Shown: positions 42,237 through 53,828, counted from the first letter of the stretch. The stretch: DNA of 62,279 bases from Chara braunii (GCA_003427395.1 BFEA01000264.1:1648010-1710288), one strand, 5' to 3'. Numbers and translations are program-made. The notes: a model not told the origin generated them from the letters alone.

Positions 42237-42870
42237 TACGTGATGCAGGTAGTCCTCCTAATGCTGATTTCCTCGCTGAATCCTTTGCTGGTCGATGTAT
42301 TTATTCTCTAGTTGACCTATATTTTGGCTATGATCAGTTCCCTATTGATCCGACTAGCCGGTCAATGACTGCCATGCACACGCCAAGGGGGCTTGTTCAG
42401 ATGTGTGTGGTACCTCAGGGCTGGACTAACGGAGTGGCAGTGGTTCAAAGGGATATGATCAAAGTCATGCAGGATATTTCTTCTGAAATAACCAGTCCCT
42501 ACATTGATGATAACCCTGTAAAGGACCCTTGGTAAGGGATGAGACTTCGGTCGTAGGGAGAGTTAGAAAGTTTGTCTGGGAACATGTTGAAGGAGTAAAG
42601 ATGGTCCTAGAGAGACTTCAAAAGTATAATCTGACTGCCAGTGGACCGAAGTCCCTTCTCTTCCAACCAGAAGTGATAATCTTGGGCTTCAGATGATTCT
42701 CCAAGAGTAGGAGTCTAGATCCCAAGAAGATAGACAAGATCTTGAATTGGCCTCTGCCTCTCAAAAGAGTGACATATATGAGGAGCTTCTTGGAAGTCTG
42801 TAGATTCTAGAGGATTTTTCTTCATTTTTTTGCTGCCCTTGTAGAGCCTTTGAGACAAATGGTAATGCAA
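42233..42870 (+). pseudogene. pol: Element A reverse transcriptase, catalytic part, continued after B
   Basis: The frame resumes as TVRDAGSPPNADFLAESFAG, then CIYSLVDLYFGYDQFPIDP (first catalytic Asp), MHTPRGLVQM, QGWTNGVAVVQRDM, and YIDD at about 42500-42511. A stop at 42535 follows. Then the palm-thumb part continues in another frame (RKFVWEHVEGVKMVLERL, YNLTASGPKSLLF, VIILGFR with stops, LDPKKIDKILNWPLP). It has at least three disruptions. Confidence 0.85.
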
Positions 42871-43301
42871 GGTGCTAACTTAGCATGGAATGATAAAATC
42901 AAGCCGCAACAAAAGCATTGCAAGAAAAACTAAGAGATGGTGACGTAGTTTAGGGAGTACCCTATTATGATAATGAGAAGATAATACCTTTAATCATTGA
43001 GGCGGATAAAGGACCAGTTGCTCTGGGTGGAGTACTTATTCAGAAAGATGAAAATGGGAGAGAGAGACCTCTAAGATTTGAAAGCAGAACCCTCAATTCT
43101 ACTGAAAGAGGCTACACCCAATTCAGGAAAGAGCTACTGTCAATCATCCATAGCTTCAGGTGCTTTAGTCACTACATTTTGGGAAGGAGATTCATCCTGA
43201 GGACTGATGCATCTGCTGTAATAGGTGTCATTAAAAAACATCAACAGGTAGATCCAACAGTCAGCAGGTGGATCGCTTTCATCTAGACATATGAATTTAA
43301 G
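42871..43301 (+). pseudogene. pol: Element A RNase H domain
   Basis: The coding line reads IPLIIEADKGPVALGGVLIQ (first catalytic Asp), RPLRFESRTLNSTERGYTQF (catalytic Glu), RFILRTDASAVIGVIKKHQQ, and VDPTVSRWIAFI, with frameshifts and stops at about 42930, 42950 and 43286. The order is standard for Gypsy RNase H. Confidence 0.75.
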
Positions 43302-43730
43302 ATGGAGAAGATCCCCACTGAGAAAAACAGAGCAGATGGCTTAAGTCGGATAAAGTGGCGAGAAGAAGAAGAAGAAAATGTGAATGAAACGATTGAAGAA
43401 TCGGCCTATGTTGATAATTTTTCTAATAAGAAAGATAATGAGGACTATGCGGTGCCATGCTCCTATATGTGGAATCCATGGCCAAACGAAAGAGACAGCT
43501 GGGGAGAGAACCCTAGTGCGTACATTTATGAATCGATTCTTGGGAAAGAGGAAGAAGATGAACCGAACGATTGGTATGCTAAAGTCACTGCTGCAGCAGT
43601 GGCTACTCATGAGGTTGGGGAAAGTTCAGGTTCAAAGGAAGAAGAAGAGAGTGAAAAGAATGGAGAAGAGATATTTTTCTTCTTTGAAGAATATGATGAA
43701 AATTATCAAGTTATTGGTAGAAAGATGTAG
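43302..43730 (+). CDS. Element A acidic linker between RNase H and integrase
   Basis: A frame of 142 codons beginning with MEKIPTEKNRADGLSRI, the conserved N..ADGLSR end of the connection region. The rest is an acidic low-complexity segment (REEEEENVNETIEE, GKEEEDEPNDW, KEEEESEKNGEEI) that seems specific to this element. It ends shortly before the integrase zinc finger, which is in another frame. Confidence 0.6.
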   Translation: MEKIPTEKNRADGLSRIKWREEEEENVNETIEESAYVDNFSNKKDNEDYAVPCSYMWNPWPNERDSWGENPSAYIYESILGKEEEDEPNDWYAKVTAAAVATHEVGESSGSKEEEESEKNGEEIFFFFEEYDENYQVIGRKM

Positions 43731-43769
43731 AGAGAGCAGCTAAGAGAATATTATTGTAAAAATTCAAGA

Positions 43770-44624
43770 AAGAAATTCAGACTAAAGAGAGGACATCTCT
43801 TTGCTGATGGTAAGGGAGGCTTACCCCCACTAAGAGTGGTTTGTGGTAAAGAGAGGCAGTTAGAGATAGTTGTTGGCCTGCATGAGGGGGTTGCTGGTGG
43901 CCACAGGGCTGATGAGGCAACCTACTCTAAGGTTGTCGAACTCTACTTCTGGCCTGGCATGAGAAACATGATTTTCAGATACTGTAAATCATGTGTCTTA
44001 TGTCAGAAGAGGTGTACCACAAGGATGATTGAGCCCCTATTCTCTACAATCCTGGTAGAGTCGGGAAGTAGAGTTCATCTAGATCTCATCACTATGCCAC
44101 CAGGCAAGGGTGGGATGAGATACATACTAAACATGAGAGATAATTTCTTTGGATACGTTGAGGCTAAAGCTCTGAAGAGGAAGACAGTCGAGCAAGTGAC
44201 TGATTGGATAGAAGAGGTCTATCTTAGATATCTTTTTATCAGAGAATTCGTCTAAGACAGAGGATCACAATTCAGAAATGAGGTTGTCAGAAGAATTACA
44301 CTCAGATTGGGAGTCAGAATTCGGTATGTGACTACTTACCACCCTCAAGGGAATGAACCTGTTGAAAGAGGTCACAAAAGTTTAAAAGATTCATTAGCCA
44401 AGTGGTGTGAAGGGAAACTTAGTAACTGGCCAAAGGTGTTAAGAGCTGCTGTATATGCTGATAATATCACAGTCAAGAGAACTACTGGTCATGCACCTTT
44501 TACACTGTCGTATGACCACTATGCTACGTTACCAACTGAGAGTATTGTCAAAACATGGTCAAGTCAAGAAAGTAACAGGGATTATTTTATTTCAGAACTC
44601 CTTCAGATAATAATGAGCCAGTAA
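43770..44624 (+). pseudogene. pol: Element A integrase, zinc-binding and catalytic core
   Basis: The HHCC finger is complete: VGLHEGVAGGHRADEATYSK and YCKSCVLCQKR. The core has HLDLITMPPGKGG (first Asp), DRGSQFRNEV after a TAA at about 44253 (second Asp), and YHPQGNEPVERGHKSL (Glu). The catalytic triad is thus retained in spite of the stop, unlike in element B. WPKVLRAAVYADNITVKRTT and GHAPFTLSYDHY continue to a stop at 44624. Confidence 0.85.
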
Positions 44625-44689
44625 TCCGAAGTCGATCAGACAGTGATGGATGCAGCAGAGAGAATGTCATCCAACAGACTATCGGATCA

Positions 44690-44990
44690 AGAAAGATGGA
44701 ACAAGAAAAAATATATAAGAAAAAAGAAATTGAAGATTGGAGATGTTGTCCTTCTATTTGACAGTTCCCTTGAGACACAATGAATTAAAAGATTGGAGTC
44801 TAGACGACTTGGTCCTTACAGAATCACAGGAGAGACAGAAGGCAAGGTTTATGAGATCTCAGAAATTGATGGGTCTAGAGTTCACGACATGGTGTCAGGG
44901 TCAAGACTTTGTAAGTACATCTTTAGAGACCCTGACTTAATCCCTACAGTGATTCCAAAGAGAGGGAAGAGAAGTCAATCATCCAAGTGA
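44690..44990 (+). pseudogene. pol: Element A integrase C-terminal domain
   Basis: Short frames read KKLKIGDVVLLFDSSLETQ, then RRLGPYRITGETEGKVYEI and DLIPTVIPKRGKRSQSSK, the SH3-like C-terminal domain plus a basic end, interrupted by a TGA near 44780. This is the last coding sequence of element A. Confidence 0.7.
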
Positions 44991-45359
44991 GAGAATGGTC
45001 ATAGAGGACTGAGAAAGAGTACAGTAAGACACTGAGACAGTGAGGCTCAGTTATCGGCAGACAATGATCATTCTTGCATAGTCAATTCAACATTTCAGTT
45101 TCAGTACTTCGGTTTCAGCATCTCAGTTTTAATATTCCTGTTTTCAGCAAGTCATTTTGTTATCTATTTCAGCAAGCAACTAAGTTAATGAGACTATATC
45201 TTTGATGCAATGCTGCAGTCGTTCCATGTGTGTTAAACCCTGAGAGTGGGGAGTAGCTCTAAGTACAGTTCTGGGAGTATTGAGACAGTGAGAAACTCAT
45301 GGCTGTGGCATATCAAATAATATAGGCAGTATTTTCTTATGACAAAGAGAAAGCATGAT
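44991..45359 (+). other. Start of 3' untranslated region of A
   Basis: Short-repeat texture with TTTCAGTTTCAG and TTTCAGCA motifs at about 45070-45180, similar to the arrays at 12600-13965. No gene. Confidence 0.5.
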
Positions 45360-45550
45360 GGGCGTAAAGAAGTTTAGTTCTGCCTGAGTGAAAGTTATCA
45401 ACAGAAGGACTTCGTGTCTCTGACTAAGTTGTCCATCCATGAGACTCAGATGGAGGCAGGCATAAAGAAGTTCAGCTCTACTTGACTGAGAGTGGTCAGT
45501 AGAGGGACTTCGTGCTTCTTGGCTAAGGGTCTGTCTTCACTCAGATGAGG
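45360..45550. repeat. Two tandem ~97 bp units in 3' region of A
   Basis: Unit 1 starts ggcgtaaagaagtttagttc, unit 2 (about 45458) ggcataaagaagttcagctc. Both continue with a ggacttcgtg block and end at ctcagatg. Confidence 0.75.
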
Positions 45551-45596
45551 GAAGAGACCTCTCAGAGATCAGAGTTTCAGTATTTCCTTGAGACTG

Positions 45597-46394
45597 AAGG
45601 GACGTCTCTTGGAAAAGAGAAATCCTTGTTGAGAAAAGGGACCTCTTTGGGGCTAGCACTAAGTTTTTGCTTGTGACAGAAGGGAGGTCTCTTGCAAACT
45701 CTTTGTGTTGGCTAGCATGTTATTGTTCAGTGCCTCTTGAGTTTGACGGGACGTCTCTTGAGAGATGTTTGTCCTGTTATGGGGCGTGGGTAGTCTGCTT
45801 ATGGGTCATGATATGCTTGCCTGATTGTCTGTGCCTGGAAGTTCTCTTCTCTAACCTAAGGATGCGTTGATTGCCGGGGCCAGCCAAAGCCTTACCGCAG
45901 TAGGTTGCAATCTAGTGGGGTCAGCAGGTCCCCGACGGGAGTGTCGAATTCCGTAGTCAGCTGAGGCTAAGACTCCGGGAGTCTGGCCTATGAGGCTGAA
46001 AGGGGTCAGCTGGAACCCTACCGCAGTCAGAGGATGCAATCCAGTGAGCTTAGCTAGAGCCTGGAACTGTGGTTAGACCTGGTCCCACGTTCAAAAATCT
46101 GGGCGGGGTAGCCAGCGCCCTTGGCCAAAAACTGGTAGGTGAGCCGGTCCCTGACCGCAGTGGTCAAATCCAGATTCGGGACAGTCAGACTGACGGGACG
46201 TCTATTGTCATAGGGTGACCAAACCCGCAATAGTCTGGGTGTCCTGGCGAGAGTGCCAAAGGGCTACCATACTCGAGTAGTGGGTATGATTGGTCCTGAC
46301 CTGGAGGCAGGTCAAAGGGGCTGTCAAGACAAATGGTCTGACTAGTCCTAGCCTAAGGCGGGCCGAATGAGGTATGTCAGACTGACGGGACGTC
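45597..46394. repeat. Dispersed GACGGGACGTCTCTTG repeats
   Basis: Copies occur at 45597-45612, 45745-45762, 46191-46203 and 46383-46394, with a variant at 45678-45694. The 19 bp gtcagactgacgggacgtc is present twice without change (46185 and 46376). They are interleaved with a second motif (ccgcagt..g.tcaaatc/gatgcaatc). GGGACGTC contains a GACGTC palindrome. Confidence 0.6.
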
Positions 46395-47689
46395 GGGCGT
46401 TCCTGGCCAGTAGTGGGCCGAAACCAAGGCAATCAATAAATCCTGGGTATGGAGAGGTGTTATGTATTATTTATTATTTATTATTTATTAATTTATTTAT
46501 GGGTTTTTTATTTTATTTTGTTAATGCTTGGCTGCTGGTTGTCAGAGGGTCTGCTTGCTGGGGCATGGTTGTTGTTTGTGGGACTTGCTGATTTTGCAGT
46601 TATGCAAATACTTATCTGAAATTCCCAGACCAGAGAAAAGGAAAAGTGTTTGGTATCCCCTCCCTTTTATCTGAGAAGTTTAGGAGACGCCTCACTCAGA
46701 CCAGAGAAAGAAAACAAGGGTTTGGTATCCCCATCAGGGGCTCGAGAAGCTGAGAAGATGCCTCACCCAGATCAGAGAACAGAAGAGAGGGTTTGGTATG
46801 CCCTATTTCCAGCATGGCAGACAGAGTGAGTACCCTCGTTACGGGGGTCATTCTTGGCATAAGTGCCTGAATAAGAGCTGAGGTAACCTCCATGTGAAAA
46901 AACCAGCGGTTGAAGAAGTCAAACATTCAGACAAAATTTTTCTTAAAATTTTATTTGGTGGCCGACTAGCGGCGTGGTTAACAAGGAACCTGCGTCCCTG
47001 GCCTTAAGGACATCAAACTCTCAGGCCTGGGACGCTATAGAATGGACAGTGAACTGGAAATCTTATGAGCCGAAATGAGACTCAGAAAGCAGAGAAGAAG
47101 TCGCGCTTATACAGGACGTAAAAGACATCCATGAGCTCGAGTTGGAAAAGAAAGAGGAGAAAGAAGATGCTGAAGAGAATGCAGAGACTGAGATGATGGA
47201 GTGATGAGACAGTACATGGAACAGAGGGGGGCGGAACGGGCACTATCGCCTTTCTTACGACAGGGGTGGAAGAAGCTCAGGGGATATAAGGAGGAGAAGA
47301 GGCGCTAGGAGTACCATAGCGCGCATCATACTTTTTGCGAAGGAACTTTATCCTGTCAGGAGATGGAGTTCTCTCGTACCACCCTCCTAACGGGTAGTGA
47401 GGGTGTGGCCTTAAACAGCCATAGCCTCGCGGCTCCTCCTCCTGCTCCTCCTCTGAGCTTTAATCCCGCCGTGCCCTAGCTGGCGGTTCTTCCTTTGCTT
47501 TCCCTCCTCTTCTTCCCCTTCCTCTACCCTGTCCGCGGCGTGCCTCAGGCATGATGTAAAGTGAAGCAGCTGTTAAGCAAAGGATGAAAGACAGTGGATC
47601 TATCTCCAAGGACTATGGCTGAGAATACTATATGAGTGAGATTTATAAAAACAAGATTATAAATGCACCGACTATGAAGAATTGTGGTA
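46395..47689 (+). other. 3' region of A, non-coding
   Basis: Includes an ATTATTT/ATTTATT microsatellite (46459-46500) and three copies of a gtttggtatcccc / gtttggtatgccc block near 46650, 46720 and 46792. The same gtttggtat string also lies directly in front of the right LTR (48151). No gene recognised. Confidence 0.5.
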
Positions 47690-48020
47690 CACTGCATAAG
47701 AGAGAAGAAGAGCGCTAAGAGGGAAGGTATTAAGTGAGAAGATAACTGTTGAGCGAGGAAGAAAACTCTGAGAAAGAAAGGTTAACGCAGAGAGGGAAGG
47801 TTGGCATAAGAAAACTAGCGTTGAGGCGCAAAGAGAGAAGGCTAGGTTACAAAGTGAGAACGAGCGCTTGAGGAGAGTGCGACCATAACAGGGAAGAGGA
47901 GAGTAGAAAAAGAAAACAAGCGCTATGAGAGAAACCCAGCGCAGAGAGATAGTTAGTGCAAAAAGAAAAGGGTGAGCGCTAAGAGAGCGGATGAGCGCAG
48001 AGAGAAGGCGAGTGCTAAAG
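47690..48020. repeat. Purine-rich array with AGCGCTAAGAGAGA core
   Basis: Degenerate tandem repeat. Clear cores lie at 47711, 47862, 47919, 47974 and 47993. Over 330 bp the top strand is mostly A and G. The complementary open frame is a by-product of the purine bias. It ends about 140 bp before the right LTR. Confidence 0.65.
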
Positions 48021-48592
48021 GATTGCACAAGAATGCGGCGCGGACATCAACGCAAGCCACATCAGAAGTGGGTGAAAACGTCAACGATTGTAGTTGTTTT
48101 ATACACCGGGTAGCGTCGCAGATTTGACCCAGCGGGGACGCTGGGTAGGGGTTTGGTATTATGTCGGAGGGCGCGGTGTCCCGGTTCTCCTCCGTGTGCC
48201 AAGTCCCTACCTGGTACCTGGGCTATAGTATGATGTGGACCAGTCCAGTGTCGTTGCCCTCAGCAAAAGGGGTGCGCCACAGGACTTCAATTGGTCCACG
48301 CAGGCTCGGCGCCCTGCTGTACAGCAGAGCACAACCGGTCTGTGGCCGTGGAAGCCGCCGGGTTCGCCCTGGGACGCGGAGGTGAGAGGGCTGGCTCAGT
48401 TTTTTCAACTGCGCGCCAAGCACCCCTCTACTAAGTTATGGGTTAGGTGCAAGGGGGTAGAGGTCGCTGTCGGGGAAGGAAAAGAGAAAAAGAAGAATAG
48501 AGCGTCAAATTTAAACTCGATTTCTTTTGTGTGGGGAAATCTGGTGGCCTCAAGTCGCTGTGATGCTATGGCTTCCTTTCCAATTTTGAATT

Positions 48593-48593
48593 A

Positions 48594-48673
<80 letters not shown>

Positions 48674-48687
48674 GTTATTATTACTTC
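48593..48687. repeat. (ATT)n microsatellite in right LTR of A
   Basis: Counterpart of 6831-6919, with an ATA interruption in the middle and no TCATCAT head. Confidence 0.95.
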
Positions 48688-49860
48688 AATTTCCTATTTT
48701 CGGTTTTTCGCCTGTCGACCTGTCATTTCGTAGGAAAAGGAGCCGCCAATTCGGGTTTTCGGACCGTATCTGTGGTCTTATTGCCTGGGTTTTACTGACC
48801 CCTTGTATATCGCCTGTACCAGACCTGTTCGTCCGAACCTCGCGGTGAGACCCTGGTGGCCAGGTTAAGGGGCATATACAGAGAGGACTGAAGAGAGAAA
48901 AATAAGAAAAGGGAGAAAAGGAAAGGAAAAGATTGGAAGTCGGGCTTTAGATTTATGTGTGGGCTCGTATTGCCTTTTGGGCAAGACTGTTGCGCGGCGG
49001 AATTTTCAAAAGCCATCTTTTTCTTTTCTCTATCATTACGTAGTTTTCTTTTCGCTCGATTGTCCGATTCGGTTTGCCTTAGCTTGTCACTTCACAGGAA
49101 AGCCAAACGGTTGGAAATTCATAATTGAGCTATTTCGTGCGGCCTAAGTGGGCCGACCCCTCGTATATTGTTTGCTCTGAGCCTGTTCGACTGAGTGCCG
49201 CGTTGCAGGACCTCAAAAGAAGGGCGACCCGCGACCGCATTGGTAGGGAGCCTGTCACCCCCCAGTGGAGGGTCATAAGCCCCCTCCTTACCATCGGACA
49301 CGGGTACCCGTCGCGTATAGGCCAACGCGCACGTCTTGAAGAAAGAAAAATGCTTGTCAGTATCCCGTTATGGGACTTCAGATATTGGGCCGTGGTCACA
49401 TCGTGATAATTAGTGGCTTGACGACGGTATGGCGATTTTGGACGATACCTTGACCGTTGAATTTTCGGTTTCAAATTAATCAGTTTTTATTTTGCTTTAT
49501 ATTTTTGGAATATTAAGAATTCTAGAGCGCAGGGTCATAGCGAGGTGCGGGCCTATAAAGAGGTGAGGCGAACGAGCTCTTGGCAGTGAAGCTTCTTCTG
49601 TTGTGTTGACGCTATTGGCTTGAGAAAGCGGTGGATAGTCTGTGGGCACGAGTGTTGAGTCTTGAGCTGTGTCTGACCCGATGGCGACCACGTTGCGTAG
49701 CAATGGCCTTTTTGGCTATAGGCCAAGGCACTTGAGGTTCTACTGGAGCTGGGCACCTATGCGTGAAGAGGGTGTTACAGTGGATGTCTGACTGACTTAC
49801 AGCAAGAGTGAGGGACAGGCTAGACTGAGAATTAATGTCTACGGGGGAAGAGAGCAAGAG

Positions 49861-50256
49861 ATGAGGGAAGATGCAAAAATACAGGGTGTGGTCACCGAGG
49901 CTCGTAGCAGGGCGGAACGGAGGTGCCGGCGAGATGGAGTAACCCCGACGTTACGAGTCACGGTCACTTATCATGAGGAAGAGACCTCTACGGGTACGAC
50001 AGAGAGAGAGCAACAAGAACAAGACCGGGACTCAAGGGCTGAGTCCGAAGATAGCGAGGACCTGACTCAGTCCTGGCACGGGCTGGAGCAGTGGAGGAGA
50101 GAGCACCCGCCAGCTGAGTCAGTAGAGGACAGACCCGAGGCCAGTTCGGCCCAGGGTGAAACGAGACCGACAGAGGCTAGGCTATCGAGTGCAGAGGCGA
50201 GTAATAGGCAGGACTTAGACTCGAGGGACTGTGACGAGTTACACGCGCAGGCATGA
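49861..50256 (+). CDS. Small ORF inside right LTR of A, unknown product (131 aa)
   Basis: Homologue of the ORF at 8082-8438 with the same ATG, kept open over its whole length and extended by 13 codons. Hydrophilic, E/R/S/T-rich, no domain. See the left copy for the reservations. Confidence 0.3.
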   Translation: MREDAKIQGVVTEARSRAERRCRRDGVTPTLRVTVTYHEEETSTGTTEREQQEQDRDSRAESEDSEDLTQSWHGLEQWRREHPPAESVEDRPEASSAQGETRPTEARLSSAEASNRQDLDSRDCDELHAQA

Positions 50257-52039
50257 GCGACACGTGGCAAGGTCTAGGACAGTGAGGAAAAAGTCAGAGG
50301 AGAGTAGACACGGAGAGGGAAAAGCAGGACGTGTGCTGGGGTGTGCGACTGACGTCAACTTCCGTTACCACGCTTACGCGACGTTTTGCGCCTACCGCAG
50401 GGGCGAGAAGACAAGAGGACAGAGATCTTGCCAGAATCTGTGGGCAGTGGCTCGAAGAGAGAGGGTAGCCTGAGGTGCATGGAGGAAGTCGCCACTTGAT
50501 CTGTTTGCCTTGCACCAGCTTCGACCTTTTCGCCGCCTTGGGCACAGACTAGCAACCTTTCGCCGGTGCATAGGTTGCAATCACTTGCTGGCTGATATGT
50601 GACCAGTGAAAAAGTCAAGTCGGACACTCGCGTGACTGATGTCAGAGTCGGCTTCACTCGACATCCTGGGATCTAGCACGAAGGGACATGTGTCGCGCCA
50701 AGAGAGTCAACGGGACAGAGAGGGAGATAGAAGAAGAGAGAACTGAACGCGTGTGAGAAGTTGCGAGGCGGTTACGAGAGAACGCACGCGCTGCACGTGG
50801 CGTTCCAAGAAGTACAGAGGTGTGAAACTGGGAGGTCTGCTCAATGCTTCCTCACGGCATTTGAGAGATGAGCCAGTGCATGGGGCATCACCCAGGGAGC
50901 GTTTTTTTTTTGAAGTTGTTCCCGCTCGTCAGACTTCCCGGGCCTGTTCTTGATTGCCGTGTTGCATGGCCTAGAGACCAGCTAACTGAGGGAGTTGGTG
51001 CACGCCAGTATGAGGGCCGTCGATCCGTAAGTGGTATCAGTAGGAGAAGGGACGAAAGAGGAGGTTACAGAGGGAGAGAGAGGGTTAACGCTTATACGCA
51101 GTGCTGGGGAGACGCTCCTACTCATTGCCTGACAAATGAGTCTGTACGCTTGCACCTTCAGGCAACCAATTGGAAGTTAGTACCTCGCGCCGTCCTCGCG
51201 AGCTTGGAATGGTCTGAAAGAGCACGAAGAAACCAGCACTTCGAGAGGACGCACAATCCACATGAGAGTGTTAGCGCTGATTGACGTCAACGATCGCCCT
51301 CGCTCCAGCGTGATGCTCTTGCTGTGAGCAAAGCTCGCATACGTGCTTCTTCAACCAAGATGTCACTGAATGCAATGGGTGACGCGTTCACTCAGATGAG
51401 ACCTGATGCGTTTTAATGGCTGTGGGAAAGGATCTCCATCGCGCGTGCATGTACATGATCTGAGCTGGTCGAACGGGAAGCCTTAGCCATTTGTTTCCAA
51501 GTACTTGCAAAAGTGATCCGACTCACCTCCCCCGCTGTCGACTAGTGACGATTAGTCGTTGGGCGTCAATTGGCTATGGTGAGAAGTCAATGGGGAGGAA
51601 GTTTTAGTGGTGTGTGTTAAGAGGGGAGTCTAGGCAGTACAGTTGTCGTCAGAGGCAGTCTTTGCGTTTCATGGGTGGTACTCACATGATCCAACAACCT
51701 TCAGCATTGTCTTGAAAGCAGGGTCATGAGTAACTCATGCGTGAGTTAACATCGCCATAGCATGTTGTGGGACAAAGCATCTAAGAAGAGAGAAAAGGTT
51801 ATCAACGTGGAAAGGCGTATATACACGTCTGGCTTGAGGCTGTTATTGTCACCTGGCCTATTTGAACTTGCCCTTCTCGCTGGGACTATGGTGTTAGGAT
51901 TCTGCTCTGACCTCCGTCACTGACTCAGAGGATCGATGTGAGTAGGGGCGAAGATAAAGCGACATGAATGATCGAACGACCCTCGGGAGGTGATTCAACT
52001 TTGAGAAGTGATTGGAACTAGTCTTCCAGTTCAAAATCA

Positions 52040-52949
52040 AACATAGGATTCGTGAAAAGCCAACAAAAAAAAATGTTGGGTTTGAATGAAATTTATTGAA
52101 GATTCTAAAACTACAGGATTTAGGCCTTCCGTAGGAGCAAGATTTCCCGTGAAGTAAAATAACTTCAATAAAAAGGCAAGTTTTTAGAACCACTGGAAGT
52201 GGCGAGGAAAAAAACATGTTTTTTTCTAAAAAATCACTAACAAGCGAAACATCATTTATTAAGGAGTAAAAATATGCAGTTCTTTTATTGTCTGAAAAAA
52301 TCATGTGTATAGTCCTATAAGGTATGTAGCATATTGAACGTGTTCGAGGGTTTCGTGAGCAGAATGACATGTTATCTTGTTTGTGACTACTTTCCCCTTA
52401 ATATGTTCTCACTTTTATGTGCAACCTTTCCCTTTTTTTTTTTAGGATTTTATTTTATTTTTTCTTTGGATTTTTATTTTTTACTTGGATTTGACTAACA
52501 ATTTGAAGATGCATCCGAGGCAAAAGTTGTTTGTGTTAATATTTTGCATATCATATATTTGTTTTGCATGTTTCTACTGTTAGCTTCAAATTTGTTTTAG
52601 AGGAATTTATACTTGAGAACGACGTATAGTCCTATACGTCAGTATTCACTAAAACTGTTTTTTTTATAGCTTTCGAGTTCGTGCTGCAATTTTTTTATTC
52701 GAGCTCTGCGGTTTACCAGTCTGTTGGAAATCACTTATAGTCCTATAACAAAATTTTTTCTAGAAAGTGTTTTCCGACACATTTTTAAAATCGCTTCACT
52801 TTTAGCTCAATTTTTGGCCTCGTCTCTCCATAAAGGATTAAAAACGGTTTTTTTTTTTTTTTTAATTTAACTGTTTCAATTCCACGATTTCACTCTATAC
52901 AAAATGTTGGGTTTTATTGGTTTTGTTGGGTTTTCACGAATCTTTTGTT
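52040..52949. mobile_element. 910 bp non-autonomous DNA transposon (MITE-like) in right LTR of A
   Basis: Terminal inverted repeats of about 29 bp: AACATAGGATTCGTGAAAA at the left and, on the other strand, AACAAAAGATTCGTGAAAA at the right, each followed by .CCAACAAAA. It is flanked by ATCA on both sides (52036-52039 and 52950-52953). The left LTR has the empty site with a single ATCA at 10261-10264, so insertion is proven. The interior is AT-rich, with poly-T tracts and three copies of TATAGTCCTATA. It has no transposase. A four-base duplication fits Sola- or Ginger-like families, but I cannot assign it. Confidence 0.9.
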
Positions 52950-53828
52950 ATCACTTCACTTCATCTCCAACCAGGCTGATCTGCTAAGATCGAACGAGTG
53001 TCTTCTTCTGCTAGACTCCATGTTGTCCGGGTTGCACTAACGCACGGGTTCTTGAGAGAGTAAAGGAGAGGTGATTCTCAGTTGACATCAACGCCATTCG
53101 TGCATAAGCGCTGACTTTGAGGTAGCTGTTGGTTAGCCAGCGAGTTACGAGACCTTGAGGCACTGGGACGTTCTTGTCTGAACGAGCGCTATTGATCAGA
53201 CCACAAATACGTTGGCAGGAGATCTGAGCTAAGTAATAATCAACGGTATAAAAGTTCTTGCCTTGGAAAGCGCTTGTCTCGTGTCAAGACTTGGCAAGGT
53301 AACGAAATCTCATCTTTATAATTGAGTAGGACCGGAAAGTACCAATTACCTTGTGAGTTACGAGCTCGTCATTAATCGAACCCGCAACTTGTGAGTAGCT
53401 CTCGAGGGTATTTGCCGTCCGTAAATCGAGTAAACTCGTGGTTGGAAATGCAGGGATCGTCACTTGGGCCTTACGCTAGAAGTAAGTTGATAAGATAATG
53501 ACTAAGTGACAAGAGAACTTGTCTTGCATGCCTTAGTCGCGTGATCCGAAATTTGGCTAGGAATGGGGATGAAGGCTTCTAGTATGAGCTGCGATATTAC
53601 ACAAGAGAGTAAAAGAAAGGTAACAAGTCAGGGCCAAGGAACACAATGAGTGAAGTCGGAATCTGTGTGATAATTTTCTCTGGTCTCTCTTGTGATTTTG
53701 GTGATAAGTCAAAATTCTACTCTCAAGTTGTGCGTGGAAATCGGACAAGGACTAAAGTCCTTGATGTCACTAAGAATCTTAATCTATGTTTATTACCTTG
53801 CATACAATCGTAAGAGCGCTCGACTACA

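Larger units (their letters stand above)
6395..53828 (+). mobile_element. Element A: giant Gypsy-type LTR retrotransposon, interrupted by nested element B and a MITE
   Basis: Two long direct repeats, each starting TGTCGGAGGG and ending GACTACA, bracket plus-strand leader ORFs, gag, protease, RT, RNase H and integrase in the Gypsy order (RNase H before integrase). Without B (21.3 kb) and the 0.9 kb MITE the element would be about 25 kb. Reservations: the outer flanks (cgcgt before, agagt after) match at only 3 of 5 positions, no clear PBS follows the left repeat, and the hAT gene does not resume at 53829. The repeats could therefore belong to different insertions or have been rearranged. Every coding domain carries stops or frameshifts. 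Confidence 0.7.
48162..53828 (+). repeat. Right LTR of element A (5667 bp including a 910 bp MITE)
   Basis: Same termini as the left copy (TGTCGGAGGG ... CGACTACA). It is preceded by a G-rich stretch (gctgggtaggggtttggtatta) that could serve as the polypurine tract. Without the MITE it is about 4753 bp, nearly the length of the left copy. After the end, the sequence reads agagtccgtacg; neither the hAT gene nor a clear target duplication is found. Confidence 0.8.

Noticed and set aside
47672-48028. 118-codon minus-strand hydrophobic frame resembling a membrane protein
   Set aside because: Complement of the purine-rich repeat array; hydrophobicity follows from the pyrimidine bias.
51894-52370. 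158-codon minus-strand frame across the MITE border
   Set aside because: It spans LTR and MITE sequence, so it cannot be a transposase gene; AT-rich chance frame.
6395-53828. Segmental duplication as an explanation of the two 4.75 kb repeats
   Set aside because: TG..CA ends and position on both sides of gag-pol fit LTRs better, though the missing target duplication keeps this alternative alive.
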